Made by a program: the position numbers and the translations under genes. Below the pieces are notes generated by a model that did not search any database, was not told where the DNA came from, and worked only from the letters and a program-made list of their open reading frames with translations. 64,000 nucleotides of DNA, taken from Rhodocyclaceae bacterium (GTDB taxonomy: Bacteria > Pseudomonadota > Gammaproteobacteria > Burkholderiales > Rhodocyclaceae). The stretch is from assembly GCA_016704145.1 (NCBI GenBank), contig JADJAS010000007.1, forward strand, positions 372,001 through 436,000, read 5' to 3'. Positions 1 to 8,224 of the stretch are shown piece by piece. The first letter of the stretch is position 1, and each line of letters starts with the position of its first letter.

Positions 1-148
1 GCAAGCTCGGAAACATGTCGGCGACACGCGTGCCCGCCTCGCCTCGGGAGGTAATCGCGGCCAGTTCGACCTGCGGATGTTGCGCCAGAAGGCGGAGCAG
101 TTCGACGCCGGTGTACCCAGTGCCGCCAACGATGCCAACTTTGATCAT
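1..148 (-). CDS. argC: N-acetyl-gamma-glutamyl-phosphate reductase, N-terminal part (runs off the window)
   Basis: The first 49 residues start MIKVGIVGGTGYTG, the Rossmann NADP-binding loop GGTGYTG of ArgC, followed by VELLRLLAQHP. ArgC reduces N-acetylglutamyl phosphate to the semialdehyde in arginine synthesis in the cytoplasm. The gene continues beyond base 1. It lies downstream of rplM-rpsI on the same strand, an order common in Betaproteobacteria; a hairpin terminator separates it from rpsI. Another arginine gene, argB, lies at 18.4 kb. Confidence 0.9.
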   Translation of the reverse strand, partial: MIKVGIVGGTGYTGVELLRLLAQHPQVELAAITSRGEAGTRVADMFPSL

Positions 149-195
149 ACAAAGATCTCCGAGGATATCTTCACCGGAACAAGGACCGGCGAGAC

Positions 196-229
196 GAAAA
201 GGCCGCCCGAAGTTTCCCGCGGGCGGCCT
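196..229 (-). terminator. Rho-independent terminator after rpsI
   Basis: A 10-bp stem (AGGCCGCCCG with CGGGCGGCCT, arms 200-209 and 220-229) is followed on the minus strand by TTTTC. It sits between the rpsI stop and argC, so the ribosomal operon probably ends here and argC is reached by read-through or its own promoter. Confidence 0.6.
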
Positions 230-250
230 GCGCAGGGCAACGAAAGGCGG

Positions 251-643
251 TTAGCGCTTGGAGAACTGCTTGCGGCGGCGCGCTTTGTGGAAACCGACTT
301 TCTTGCGCTCCACCTCACGGGCATCGCGGGTAACAAAACCGGCGCTGGACAGCGCCGGCTTGAGTGCTGCATCGTATTCGATCAAGGCACGGGTAACGCC
401 ATGACGGACAGCGCCAGCCTGTCCGGACTCGCCGCCGCCCGTGACATTGACCATGATGTCGAACGTGCTGGAGTGCTGCGTCAGTTCAAGCGGCTGACGC
501 ACGATCATGCGGCCGGTTTCACGGGAAAAGAACTCATCCACCGGCTTGTCATTGACGACGAACTTACCACTGCCAGATTTAATGAAGACGCGCGCGACCG
601 CGGTCTTGCGCCGCCCCGTGCCATAGTAGTAATTGGCTGCCAT
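251..643 (-). CDS. rpsI: 30S ribosomal protein S9
   Basis: The 130-residue protein has the S9 signature GTGRRKTAVARVF near the N-terminus. It ends in the basic tail KKVGFHKARRRKQFSKR, which reaches the P-site tRNA in the small subunit. Length equals the E. coli protein. It lies 19 bases downstream of rplM on the same strand, the usual rplM-rpsI operon. Confidence 0.97.
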   Translation of the reverse strand: MAANYYYGTGRRKTAVARVFIKSGSGKFVVNDKPVDEFFSRETGRMIVRQPLELTQHSSTFDIMVNVTGGGESGQAGAVRHGVTRALIEYDAALKPALSSAGFVTRDAREVERKKVGFHKARRRKQFSKR

Positions 644-662
644 ATTGATTCCTCAATCGATC

Positions 663-1091
663 CTAGATTTCCAAGGCTCGGGGTTGCTGAGCCGAGTGTG
701 GATGCATTGCGCCGGCATAGCACTTCATCTTCTTGGCCATGGCATAACCCAACGGCCCTTTCGGCAGCATGCCCTTGACCGCCTTCTCGAGGATACGCCC
801 GGGGAAGCGCTGCTGAAGCCTGCTGAAAGTCGTTTCCGAAATCCCGCCAGGGTAGCCCGAGTGCCGGAAATACTTCTTGTCCTGGGCCTTGGCGCCAGTC
901 ACGCGCAGTTTCTCGACGTTGACGACGACGATGTAGTCACCGGTATCGACATGTGGCGTGTACTCGGCTTTGTGCTTGCCGCGCAGACGATGGGCGATCT
1001 CGGCCGCGAGGCGACCGAGCACCTTGTCCGTCGCGTCAACGACGAACCAGTCGCGTTTCACTTCATGCGGCTTGGCGGAAAAGGTTTTCAT
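663..1091 (-). CDS. rplM: 50S ribosomal protein L13
   Basis: The 142-residue protein begins MKTFSAKPHEV and contains WFVVDATDKVLGRLA and the L13 signature KGMLPKGPLGYAM. L13 is an early-assembling large-subunit protein. The reading frame extends 25 codons upstream, but ATG 1091 gives the family length and has a GGAC-type ribosome binding site 8-12 bases before it. First gene of the rplM-rpsI operon. Confidence 0.96.
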   Translation of the reverse strand: MKTFSAKPHEVKRDWFVVDATDKVLGRLAAEIAHRLRGKHKAEYTPHVDTGDYIVVVNVEKLRVTGAKAQDKKYFRHSGYPGGISETTFSRLQQRFPGRILEKAVKGMLPKGPLGYAMAKKMKCYAGAMHPHSAQQPRALEI

Positions 1092-1214
1092 GACTGAAGT
1101 CCTTGCTACGTTGTCCGTCCGTCCGCCGGCCAATACAGTACCGGCTTCTTCGGAAAAGCCGCGCATTTTAGGCGAAGCCGCTGTCCGATGTCAAACACGC
1201 CGACGCGGCGCCCG

Positions 1215-1247
1215 AAATAAAAAGGCGCAACCCCAAGGGGTTGCGCC
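1215..1247 (-). terminator. Strong rho-independent terminator with no obvious parent gene
   Basis: GGCGCAACCCC and GGGGTTGCGCC form a perfect 11-bp stem with a two-base loop, followed on the minus strand by TTTTTATTT. It defines the 3' end of the candidate small RNA. Confidence 0.75.
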
Positions 1248-1328
1248 CAATCCACTCCAAAGGAAGAGGGTGGAGGAGACACCAGAGGAAACGTAACTTG
1301 GTCCATCTCTTCCTTATCACGCTTCGTT
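1215..1328 (-). ncRNA. Candidate small RNA in the rplM-yhfA gap
   Basis: The 348-base gap 1092-1439 has no convincing gene. On the minus strand it holds a possible promoter (TTGCGT at 1358-1363, 17-base spacer, CAGTAT at 1335-1340). Next comes a 9-bp stem AAGGAAGAG/CTCTTCCTT (1307-1315 with 1260-1268) whose loop carries CTCCTCC. It ends in a perfect 11-bp terminator hairpin (1224-1234 with 1237-1247) followed by TTTTTATTT. No minus-strand gene lies closer than coq7, so the terminator needs its own short transcript. The loop could act as an anti-Shine-Dalgarno site. The 5' end is inferred. Alternative: a late terminator for coq7 read-through. Confidence 0.4.
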
Positions 1329-1439
1329 GCGACGATACTGCCAGAAAAAATGGTGCAACGCAAGATATTTGTGCGAGGCATCAATTTCCATCTCGGAATC
1401 TCCCTAGAATCGGCCCTGAACTTCACGGGAGGCAATACC

Positions 1440-1856
1440 ATGGAATGCACGGTTCGTTGGCACGAAGGGATGAGCTTCATCGCGCAGACAGGTAGCGGCC
1501 ACTTGGTGGCCATGGACGGCGCACCCGAGGCTGGGGGACACAACTGGGCGCCAAGACCGATGGAGATGCTTCTGGCCGGAGCAGGGGGTTGTACGTCTTT
1601 TGATGTCATTCTGATATTGCAGCGCGGCAGGCAGGACATCCGCAACTGCGAAGTGAAAATCATCGCCGAACGGGCCGAGACCGATCCCAAGGTGTTCACC
1701 CGGATCCATTTTCACTTCACGGTCCGGGGGCGAGGCCTGAAACCGGAGGCCGTCGAACGTGCCATCAAGCTGTCGGCTGAAAAATACTGCTCGGCATCCA
1801 TCATGCTTGGCAAGACCGCCGAAATGGTTCACGACTTCGAGATCGTCGAAGTCTAG
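1440..1856 (+). CDS. yhfA: OsmC family protein, YhfA type
   Basis: The 138-residue protein resembles E. coli YhfA: MECTVRWHEG, SGHLVAMDG, PMEMLLAGAGGCTSFDVI and LSAEKYCSASIML. The OsmC/Ohr fold carries two conserved cysteines, here C51 and C117, which in characterised relatives reduce peroxides. The YhfA subgroup has no proven substrate. The frame is open from 1350, but ATG 1440 matches the family N-terminus and follows GGGAGG. Single gene, convergent with coq7. Confidence 0.88.
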   Translation: MECTVRWHEGMSFIAQTGSGHLVAMDGAPEAGGHNWAPRPMEMLLAGAGGCTSFDVILILQRGRQDIRNCEVKIIAERAETDPKVFTRIHFHFTVRGRGLKPEAVERAIKLSAEKYCSASIMLGKTAEMVHDFEIVEV

Positions 1857-1862
1857 GCTTGC

Positions 1863-2486
1863 CTATAGATGATAGGCCGTCGAAGTCATCAATCGGGCGG
1901 CGGCCTTCATCGCGAGCCTGACCAGAGGGGGCAAATCCCGCGCGCCCATGTCACTTGCAGTTTCGGCGTGGCGCATCTCGTCCAATTTCATTTGTTCGAT
2001 CACGGCGCGCGAACGCCGATCCGCTTCCGGCAAACTTGCCAAATGGTCTTGCAGATGCGCCTCGACCTGCCGCTCTGTCTCGGCAAGGAAACCAAGGCTC
2101 CAAGCATCGCCCAGTCTCCCGGCCATTGCCCCAATCGCGAGCGAACTCAGATACCAGAGCGGATTGAGCAGGCTCTTCCGGCCGGCCAACTCGGCAATAC
2201 GCCGTTCGGTCCAGTTGAGGTGCTCCGTTTCCTCCCATGCCGCCTGTTCCAGCGCCTGCCGCGTCGCCGGATTCCGGCAGGTAAGCGACTGTCCCTGGTA
2301 GAGCCCTTGCGCACACACTTCGCCGACATGATCGATCCGCATCAATGCCGCGGCGTGGCGCCTTTCCGCATCGCCGAGTGAGGCCTCGACCAACTCTTCA
2401 CCCGGCATGGAGCGCCTCGTTGGCGCGGGTGCCAGCATCGTCCGCAATCCGCGGTCGAACGCCAGTATCCATGTGTCGCTGATCAA
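1863..2486 (-). CDS. coq7: 3-demethoxyubiquinol 3-hydroxylase (Coq7/UbiF-type di-iron enzyme)
   Basis: Coq7 performs the last ring hydroxylation of ubiquinone synthesis. Di-iron motifs are visible: DHVGE (E56), EETEHLNW and DEMRHAE. I chose TTG 2486, which overlaps the stop of the CNP1-like gene as TTGA and gives 206 residues, the family size. Longer upstream starts would run through the neighbour. No strong ribosome binding site is visible, so translational coupling is likely. Confidence 0.9.
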   Translation of the reverse strand: MISDTWILAFDRGLRTMLAPAPTRRSMPGEELVEASLGDAERRHAAALMRIDHVGEVCAQGLYQGQSLTCRNPATRQALEQAAWEETEHLNWTERRIAELAGRKSLLNPLWYLSSLAIGAMAGRLGDAWSLGFLAETERQVEAHLQDHLASLPEADRRSRAVIEQMKLDEMRHAETASDMGARDLPPLVRLAMKAAARLMTSTAYHL

Positions 2487-2992
2487 GGTAGCACCGGATG
2501 TTTGCCTAGGCGAAGCGCCTCGCGCCCTTCCGCCGCATCGACGATTGGCAGCGACAAGGGACAAAAAAACTCGCGATACAGCGCCACGTGATGACGGTTA
2601 ACCGTTATGCCATCGATCTTCCGCCAACTCGCGAGTCGCGCTGGCGCCCAACTCCCGTCCCCCCGTCCGGTCGCGAAGACCCGGTACTCGCCTGTCGCGC
2701 AACGAAGCCCCTCGAAGCTGACATTCGTCGCGCCGCCGGCGCTCTGAATCACCAAGACGTATCGGACGATGCCATCCTTGCCTGGACTCAAGGTCGAACC
2801 ATCGACGAAGAAGCGGTTTGTCGTGGCCGAACTGACCGGAAACTCGATCAGTTCGCGGTGGCGGGGGAACGGGGGTGGCGTGATCGCCGCCTCCGACTCC
2901 GATGGACTTTCGACCTCATCGGCGCCCCCCGCGAAACCGCTCACGGCAAACGGGGCGCAAAGGAGAAACATGGACGCCCACCGACGCAACAC
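2483..2992 (-). CDS. CNP1-like family secreted protein, function unknown
   Basis: The 169-residue product starts with a signal peptide (RRWASMFLLCAPFAVSGFAGG). The mature part has RFFVDGSTLSPGKDGIVRYVL and NVSFEGLRCATGEYRVFA, typical of the CNP1-like family found in Betaproteobacteria. No reaction is known. GTG 2992 is preferred: GGGGAG overlaps the end of rppH seven bases upstream. ATG 3013 is an alternative. Between rppH and coq7, same strand, overlapping coq7. Confidence 0.78.
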   Translation of the reverse strand: MLRRWASMFLLCAPFAVSGFAGGADEVESPSESEAAITPPPFPRHRELIEFPVSSATTNRFFVDGSTLSPGKDGIVRYVLVIQSAGGATNVSFEGLRCATGEYRVFATGRGDGSWAPARLASWRKIDGITVNRHHVALYREFFCPLSLPIVDAAEGREALRLGKHPVLP

Positions 2993-2996
2993 GACG

Positions 2997-3539
2997 TTAC
3001 TCCCCAAGACCATCGATGGCGACCCGGGGCTCCGGGCGAATCGACGACCTACCGGCACCATGGCGGGATGATTGGAGCAAACGCGACAATTCGTGCAACG
3101 CCTGCTCATAGACACCCCGTTTGAACTCGATCACGGAGTCCAGCGGCACCCAATAGTCGCTCCAGCGCCAAGCGTCGAATTCTGGATGTTCCGAGGCGCG
3201 CAGTGAAATGTCGGTATCCCGGCCAATCAACCGCAACAGGAACCATATCTGCTTCTGGCCCTTGTAAGTGCCGCGCCACTCCCGGCGCACCCATTGCTTG
3301 GGCACGTCGTAGCGCAGCCAGTCGCGCGTGCGGCCGATGATGCGGACATGGTCTGGCAATAGCCCGACTTCCTCGTGCAACTCGCGGAACATGGCCTGCT
3401 CGGGTGTTTCACCCTTCTTGATACCCCCTTGCGGGAACTGCCAGGAGTGTTCGCGAATCCGTTTGCCCCAGAAGACCTCGTCGTGCTGATTGACCAGAAC
3501 AATGCCGACATTCGGGCGATAACCTTCCCGGTCGAGCAT
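2997..3539 (-). CDS. rppH: RNA pyrophosphohydrolase
   Basis: RppH removes pyrophosphate from mRNA 5' ends and so starts decay. The 180-residue protein begins MLDREGYRPNVGIVL and has a complete Nudix box at residues 38-60 (GGIKKGETPEQA, then RELHEEVGL). WQFPQGGI before it is the RppH hallmark. Divergent from proS across 107 bases, an arrangement common in Betaproteobacteria. Confidence 0.94.
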   Translation of the reverse strand: MLDREGYRPNVGIVLVNQHDEVFWGKRIREHSWQFPQGGIKKGETPEQAMFRELHEEVGLLPDHVRIIGRTRDWLRYDVPKQWVRREWRGTYKGQKQIWFLLRLIGRDTDISLRASEHPEFDAWRWSDYWVPLDSVIEFKRGVYEQALHELSRLLQSSRHGAGRSSIRPEPRVAIDGLGE

Positions 3540-3646
3540 GATGCAACCTTCGAATGTTTAACTGCTGGCAATTCTTTCACAGTTGGCACGGCAAGGAAAG
3601 AATCGCGGCAACGTTAAAATGAGGCCTTTTCCGCTGGATATCCGTC

Positions 3647-5362
3647 ATGCGTGCCAGTCAGTTCTTCGTCTCGACCCTCAAGGAAGCCCCCGCCGACGCC
3701 GAAGTCGTCAGCCAGAAGCTGATGCTGCGCGCGGGCATGATCAAGCGTCTCGCCGCCGGCATCTACAGTTGGATGCCAATGGGCCTGCGCGTCGTGCGCA
3801 AGGTCGAGCGCATCGTCCGCGAGGAAATGGACCGCGCCGGCGCCATCGAACTGTTCATGCCGGCCGTGCAGCCGGGCGAACTGTGGCAGGAATCCGGGCG
3901 CTGGGAAAAGTACGGCCCCGAGCTGCTACGCTTCAAGGACCGCCATGCGCGCGACTTCGTCATCGGCCCGACGCACGAGGAGGTGATTACCGACATCGTC
4001 CGCCGCGAAATCAAGAGCTACCGGCAGTTGCCCAAGCACTTCTACCAGATCCAGACCAAGTTCCGCGACGAGATTCGTCCGCGCTTCGGCGTCATGCGCG
4101 GGCGCGAATTCACCATGAAGGACGGCTATTCCTTCCACGCCTCGTTCGAGGATTTGCAGCGCGAGTACGACAACATGTACCAGACCTACGGCCGCATCTT
4201 CACGCGACTGGGTCTGCAATTCCGGGCGGTCGCCGCTGACACCGGCTCGATCGGCGGCACCGGTTCGCACGAGTTCCACGTGCTGGCCGACTCGGGCGAG
4301 GACGCCATCGCCTTCTGCCCGGATTCCGACTACGCCGCCAACGTCGAGCTGGCCGAGGCGCTCGCCCCGGGGAAAATCAGCCGTGGCGACACGCCGCCCA
4401 TGGAGAAAAAGGCGACGCCGGGCAAGATCCGCTGCGAGGACGTCGCCAACTTCCTCGGCACGCAACTTACCCGCACGGTCAAAGCCATCGCCGTGATGCA
4501 TGACGATGAGTTCTACCTGCTGCTGGTCCGCGGCGATCACAATCTGAACGAAGTGAAGGTCGGCAAACTGCCAGGTCTCGATCCGTTCCGCTTCGCAACC
4601 GACGAGGAAGTCGAACGTTTCCTCGGCTGCCGGCCCGGCTACATCGGGCCGGTGGGCGTCGATCGCAAGCAGGTTCGCGTCATCGCCGACCGCACCGTCG
4701 CCGCGATGGACAATTTCGTCTGCGGCGCCAACGAGTCGGGCTACCACCTGACCGGTGCGAACTGGGGCCGCGACCTGCCGGAACCGGATGCCGTCGCCGA
4801 CATCCGCAACGTCGTCGCCGGCGACGCTTCGCCCGACGGCCAGGGCACGCTCGACATCTGCCGGGGCATCGAGGTCGGTCACATCTTCCAGCTGCGCACC
4901 AAGTACGCCGAGGCGCTCGCCTGCAAGTTCCTCGACGAGCAGGGCAAGGAACGCGTCATGGAGATGGGCTGCTATGGCATCGGCGTCACGCGCATCGTCG
5001 GCTCGGCCATCGAGCAGGGCAACGACGACAAGGGCATCATCTTTCCCGCCGCCATCGCCCCGTTCGAGGCCGTGATCGTGCCCATGGGCTACCACAAGTC
5101 CGAAGCCGTGCGCGCGGCGGCCGACAAGCTGCGCGACGACCTGATCGCGGTGGGTGTGGACGTGATCCTCGACGACCGCGACGAGCGGCCCGGCTCGATG
5201 TTCGCCGACTGGGAACTGATCGGCGTGCCACATCGCATCGTCGTCGGCGAGCGAGGCCTCAAGGAAGGCAAGTTCGAGTACAAGAGCCGCCGCGATGCCG
5301 AGGCGACCATGGTGGCGGGCGGGGAAATCGTGCCGTATCTGCGCGGGAAGCTGTGCGGCTGA
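3647..5362 (+). CDS. proS: Prolyl-tRNA synthetase
   Basis: The 571-residue class II synthetase matches the bacterial ProS length. It begins MRASQFFVSTLKEAPADAEV. Motif 2 lies around FRDEIRPRFGVMRGREFTMKD. The middle third is the YbaK-like editing insertion (PMEKKATPGKIRCEDVANFL onward). GCYGIGVTRIVGSAIEQ is motif 3. Charges tRNA-Pro in the cytoplasm. Its end overlaps the following transglycosylase gene by 10 bases. Confidence 0.97.
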   Translation: MRASQFFVSTLKEAPADAEVVSQKLMLRAGMIKRLAAGIYSWMPMGLRVVRKVERIVREEMDRAGAIELFMPAVQPGELWQESGRWEKYGPELLRFKDRHARDFVIGPTHEEVITDIVRREIKSYRQLPKHFYQIQTKFRDEIRPRFGVMRGREFTMKDGYSFHASFEDLQREYDNMYQTYGRIFTRLGLQFRAVAADTGSIGGTGSHEFHVLADSGEDAIAFCPDSDYAANVELAEALAPGKISRGDTPPMEKKATPGKIRCEDVANFLGTQLTRTVKAIAVMHDDEFYLLLVRGDHNLNEVKVGKLPGLDPFRFATDEEVERFLGCRPGYIGPVGVDRKQVRVIADRTVAAMDNFVCGANESGYHLTGANWGRDLPEPDAVADIRNVVAGDASPDGQGTLDICRGIEVGHIFQLRTKYAEALACKFLDEQGKERVMEMGCYGIGVTRIVGSAIEQGNDDKGIIFPAAIAPFEAVIVPMGYHKSEAVRAAADKLRDDLIAVGVDVILDDRDERPGSMFADWELIGVPHRIVVGERGLKEGKFEYKSRRDAEATMVAGGEIVPYLRGKLCG

Positions 5363-5958
5363 TCCTCGCGATCGGGCTGCTCGTCCAAGCCTGGATCGCC
5401 TGGGCCGGAACGCAGAAGTACGAGCCGCTGGCGGCCAGCGTGCAGGCCGCGCTGCATGCGGCGGTGGCCGACCGCGCCTCACCGGAACCGAAGTTCTCCA
5501 GCATGCAGGAGAAGATCGAATGGCTGGCGGAAATGTCGCGCCGGCTGGAAAAGCGCCTCCCCGACCGGCAGGCGCGCATCGAGTTCCTCAAGACCGTCCA
5601 TTACGAAGCCCAGCGCGCCGGTCTCGAACCTCAGCTGGTGCTCGGTCTGATCCAGGTCGAGAGCGGTTTCAAGAAATACGCCGTCTCGTCAGCCGGAGCA
5701 CGCGGCTACATGCAGGTGATGCCGTTCTGGCTCAAACTGCTCGGCGCCGACGACCACAACCTCTTCCACCTGCGCACCAACCTGCGTTTCGGCTGCACCA
5801 TCCTGCGCCATTACCTCGACATCGAGAAGGGCGACCTTTATCGCGCGCTCGGCCGCTACAACGGCAGTCTGGGCGCACCCGAGTATCCGAATCTGGTACG
5901 CGGCGCCTGGGAGCGGCAATGGAGTTGGGGGCAACGCATCATGACGGCGCCGCGCTGA
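5353..5958 (+). CDS. Lytic transglycosylase (SLT domain), secreted
   Basis: The 201-residue protein has an N-terminal hydrophobic segment (LILAIGLLVQAWIAWAG). Its SLT domain shows the catalytic glutamate in IQVESGF, then AGARGYMQVMPFW and ALGRYNGS. It should cleave peptidoglycan between MurNAc and GlcNAc in the periplasm. GTG 5353 overlaps the proS stop by 10 bases and follows GGGAAG. Its own TGA stop overlaps the first bases of a dispersed repeat copy. Confidence 0.9.
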   Translation: MRLILAIGLLVQAWIAWAGTQKYEPLAASVQAALHAAVADRASPEPKFSSMQEKIEWLAEMSRRLEKRLPDRQARIEFLKTVHYEAQRAGLEPQLVLGLIQVESGFKKYAVSSAGARGYMQVMPFWLKLLGADDHNLFHLRTNLRFGCTILRHYLDIEKGDLYRALGRYNGSLGAPEYPNLVRGAWERQWSWGQRIMTAPR

Positions 5959-5980
5959 AAGTCAGCCGTGGCGGAACGCC
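5957..5980 (-). repeat. Dispersed repeat copy 1 (uptake-sequence-like)
   Basis: Full-quality copy with the core reversed (GAAAGTCAGCCGTGGC), between the convergent transglycosylase and ffh genes. The TGA stop of the transglycosylase overlaps its edge. Confidence 0.85.
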
Positions 5981-5986
5981 GATCCG

Positions 5987-7342
5987 CTACCTCATGCCGG
6001 GCAGCATGCCCTTCATGCCGCGCATCATCTTCGCCATGCCGCCCTTGGAGAACTGCTTCATCACTTTTTGCGTCTGCTCGAACTGGTTGAGCAGACGATT
6101 GACTTCCTGCACCTGAACGCCAGCGCCCGTGGCAATGCGGCGCTTGCGGCTGGCCTTGATCAGTTCGGGCTTGGCACGCTCGCCCGGCGTCATGGAATTG
6201 ATGACGCCCTCGATACGCCGGATCGCCTTGTCATCGACCGCGCCGCCCGCCTGCTGGGCCATTTGTCCAAACTGGGCGGGGAGTTTGTCGAGCAGCGAGG
6301 CGATGCCACCCATCTTGCGCATCTGGCCAATCTGCTCCTTGAAGTCGTTCAGATCGAAGCCCTTGCCGGACTTCATCTTCTTGACCAGTTGCTGCGCCTT
6401 CTCCTGGTCGACGTTTCGGTGTGCCTCCTCTACCAGGCCCAGGATGTCGCCCATGCCGAGGATGCGCGATGCCATCCGTTCAGGATGGAACTCCTCCAGA
6501 CCGCCAAGCTTTTCGCCGACACCGGCGTACTTGAGCGGTTTGCCGGTAACCTGCCGCACGGACAGCGCGGCACCGCCGCGCGCGTCACCGTCGAGTTTGG
6601 TCAGGATCACGCCCGTGAGCGGCAACGTCTCGGCGAATGCCTTGGCGGTCTTGACGGCGTCCTGACCGAGCATGGCATCGACGATGAACAGGGTTTCGAC
6701 CGGCTTGAGCGCCGTGTGCAATTCCCGCACCTCGGCCATCATCGCCTCATCGATCGCCAGCCGGCCGGCGGTATCGACCAAGAGCACGTCGTGATAATGC
6801 TTTCTTGCATAATCGAGCGCCGCCAGTGCGATATCAAGCGGTTTCTGGCCCACGGCGGAAGGGAAAAAGTCCACCCCGGCCTGAGCCGAGACAGTCTTCA
6901 ACTGTTCGATGGCGGCAGGGCGATAGACGTCGCAACTCACTGTCAGTATTTTTTTCTTCTGCCGATCCCTGAGCCATTTACCCAGCTTTCCGGTCGTGGT
7001 GGTCTTGCCAGCGCCCTGCAAGCCGGCCATGAGTATCACCGCCGGCGGCTGGGTGGCGAGGTTAAGGCTGCTCGCCTGGCCGCCCATGAGTTCGGTCAAT
7101 TCGCGGTGCACGACGCCGACCAGCGCCTGCCCCGGGCTCAGCGAGCCGATGACTTCCTGACCCACTGCCTTGTCCTTGACCCGGGCGATGAAGTCCTTGA
7201 TCACCGGCAGCGCTACATCGGCTTCCAGCAAGGCCATGCGGACTTCGCGCAGCATGTCTTGGATATTGTCTTCGGTAAGGCGGGTCTGGCCGCGCAAGGT
7301 CTTGACGACCTTGGCGAGACGCTGAGTCAGGTTATCCAGCAT
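5987..7342 (-). CDS. ffh: Signal recognition particle protein Ffh
   Basis: This GTPase binds 4.5S RNA and delivers nascent membrane proteins to FtsY. The 451-residue protein has the helical N domain, a G domain with GLQGAGKT (residues 107-114), VDTAGR and TKLDGDARGG, and a methionine-rich M domain ending KMMRGMKGMLPGMR. Divergent from the CcsA-like gene across 45 bases. Confidence 0.97.
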   Translation of the reverse strand: MLDNLTQRLAKVVKTLRGQTRLTEDNIQDMLREVRMALLEADVALPVIKDFIARVKDKAVGQEVIGSLSPGQALVGVVHRELTELMGGQASSLNLATQPPAVILMAGLQGAGKTTTTGKLGKWLRDRQKKKILTVSCDVYRPAAIEQLKTVSAQAGVDFFPSAVGQKPLDIALAALDYARKHYHDVLLVDTAGRLAIDEAMMAEVRELHTALKPVETLFIVDAMLGQDAVKTAKAFAETLPLTGVILTKLDGDARGGAALSVRQVTGKPLKYAGVGEKLGGLEEFHPERMASRILGMGDILGLVEEAHRNVDQEKAQQLVKKMKSGKGFDLNDFKEQIGQMRKMGGIASLLDKLPAQFGQMAQQAGGAVDDKAIRRIEGVINSMTPGERAKPELIKASRKRRIATGAGVQVQEVNRLLNQFEQTQKVMKQFSKGGMAKMMRGMKGMLPGMR

Positions 7343-7387
7343 GGGATGGGCGGAAGAGCAACGAAAGGAATGGGGTAGACTTCCAAT

Positions 7388-8215
7388 ATGTCGTCGATTT
7401 TACTGCATCTGGTTGCAGCCTTCCTTTACCTCGCCCTCGCCGTATTGTCATGGCGAAGCCGCTGGCGCGGCGCCGCGCTGGACCGTCCGCGATCGGCGCT
7501 CGCCGCGTGGGAACGCGCCGGCCTGATCATCGCCCTGCTGGCCCACGGCGCCGCCTTGACACGAGAGATTTTTCCTGGCGACGCCATGCATTTCAGCTTT
7601 TCGATCGCCATCTCGATGATCCTCTGGCTGGCCATTGCCTTCTACTGGGTCGAAAGCCTCTATGCCCGCATGGAAGGCCTGCAGATGATCGGTCTGCCGG
7701 TCGCGGCCGTCGCGGTGATGTTGCCCAGCCTGTTTCCGGCGCAGCATTTGCTGACTAACGCCAGTTCCATGGAGTTTCGCGCCCACTTCCTGGTGGCAAT
7801 GCTGGCTTACAGCCTGTTCACCCTGGCGGCGCTGCACGCGATGCTCATGGCGTTCGCGGAAGAGCGTCTGCACAAAGGGCGCCTGACGCCCTTGCTGGCG
7901 AGCCTGCCGCCGCTGCTGACGATGGAAACACTGCTGTTCCGCCTGATCCATGTCGCCTTCGCGCTGCTGACGCTAACGCTCGCCTCGGGCATCCTGTTCT
8001 CGGAATCCCTGTTCGGCAAGGCCCTGTCGTTCAATCACAAGACGGTATTCGCCATCCTGTCCTGGCTTATTTTCGCCGCTTTGCTGAGCGGGCGACATCT
8101 GCGCGGCTGGCGGGGCCGCAAGGTACTGCGCTGGACGCTGGCTGGATTCGTCGCGCTGATGCTGGCCTATGTCGGCAGTCGCTTCGTGCTGGAAGTCCTG
8201 CTGGGCCGGAACTGA
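7388..8215 (+). CDS. Inner-membrane protein, CcsA/YpjD-type cytochrome c assembly domain
   Basis: The 275-residue protein is almost wholly hydrophobic, with about eight membrane segments. It fits the YpjD family of CcsA-like proteins often encoded beside ffh in Beta- and Gammaproteobacteria. The family resembles haem-handling assembly proteins, but this branch has no proven role. It is followed nine bases later by a CNNM transporter gene, probably co-transcribed. Confidence 0.82.
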   Translation: MSSILLHLVAAFLYLALAVLSWRSRWRGAALDRPRSALAAWERAGLIIALLAHGAALTREIFPGDAMHFSFSIAISMILWLAIAFYWVESLYARMEGLQMIGLPVAAVAVMLPSLFPAQHLLTNASSMEFRAHFLVAMLAYSLFTLAALHAMLMAFAEERLHKGRLTPLLASLPPLLTMETLLFRLIHVAFALLTLTLASGILFSESLFGKALSFNHKTVFAILSWLIFAALLSGRHLRGWRGRKVLRWTLAGFVALMLAYVGSRFVLEVLLGRN

Positions 8216-8224
8216 ACAATCCTC

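Noticed and set aside
3926..5482. A 518-residue open frame on the minus strand opposite proS
   Set aside because: ProS is certain on the plus strand. The opposite frame is a by-product of high GC at third codon positions and has no recognisable domain or ribosome binding site.
6068..7378. A 436-residue open frame on the plus strand opposite ffh
   Set aside because: Ffh is certain. The shadow is low-complexity (His, Leu, Arg) with no family features. The same holds for the long frames opposite mshL (29275-30882) and mshE (42053-43339).
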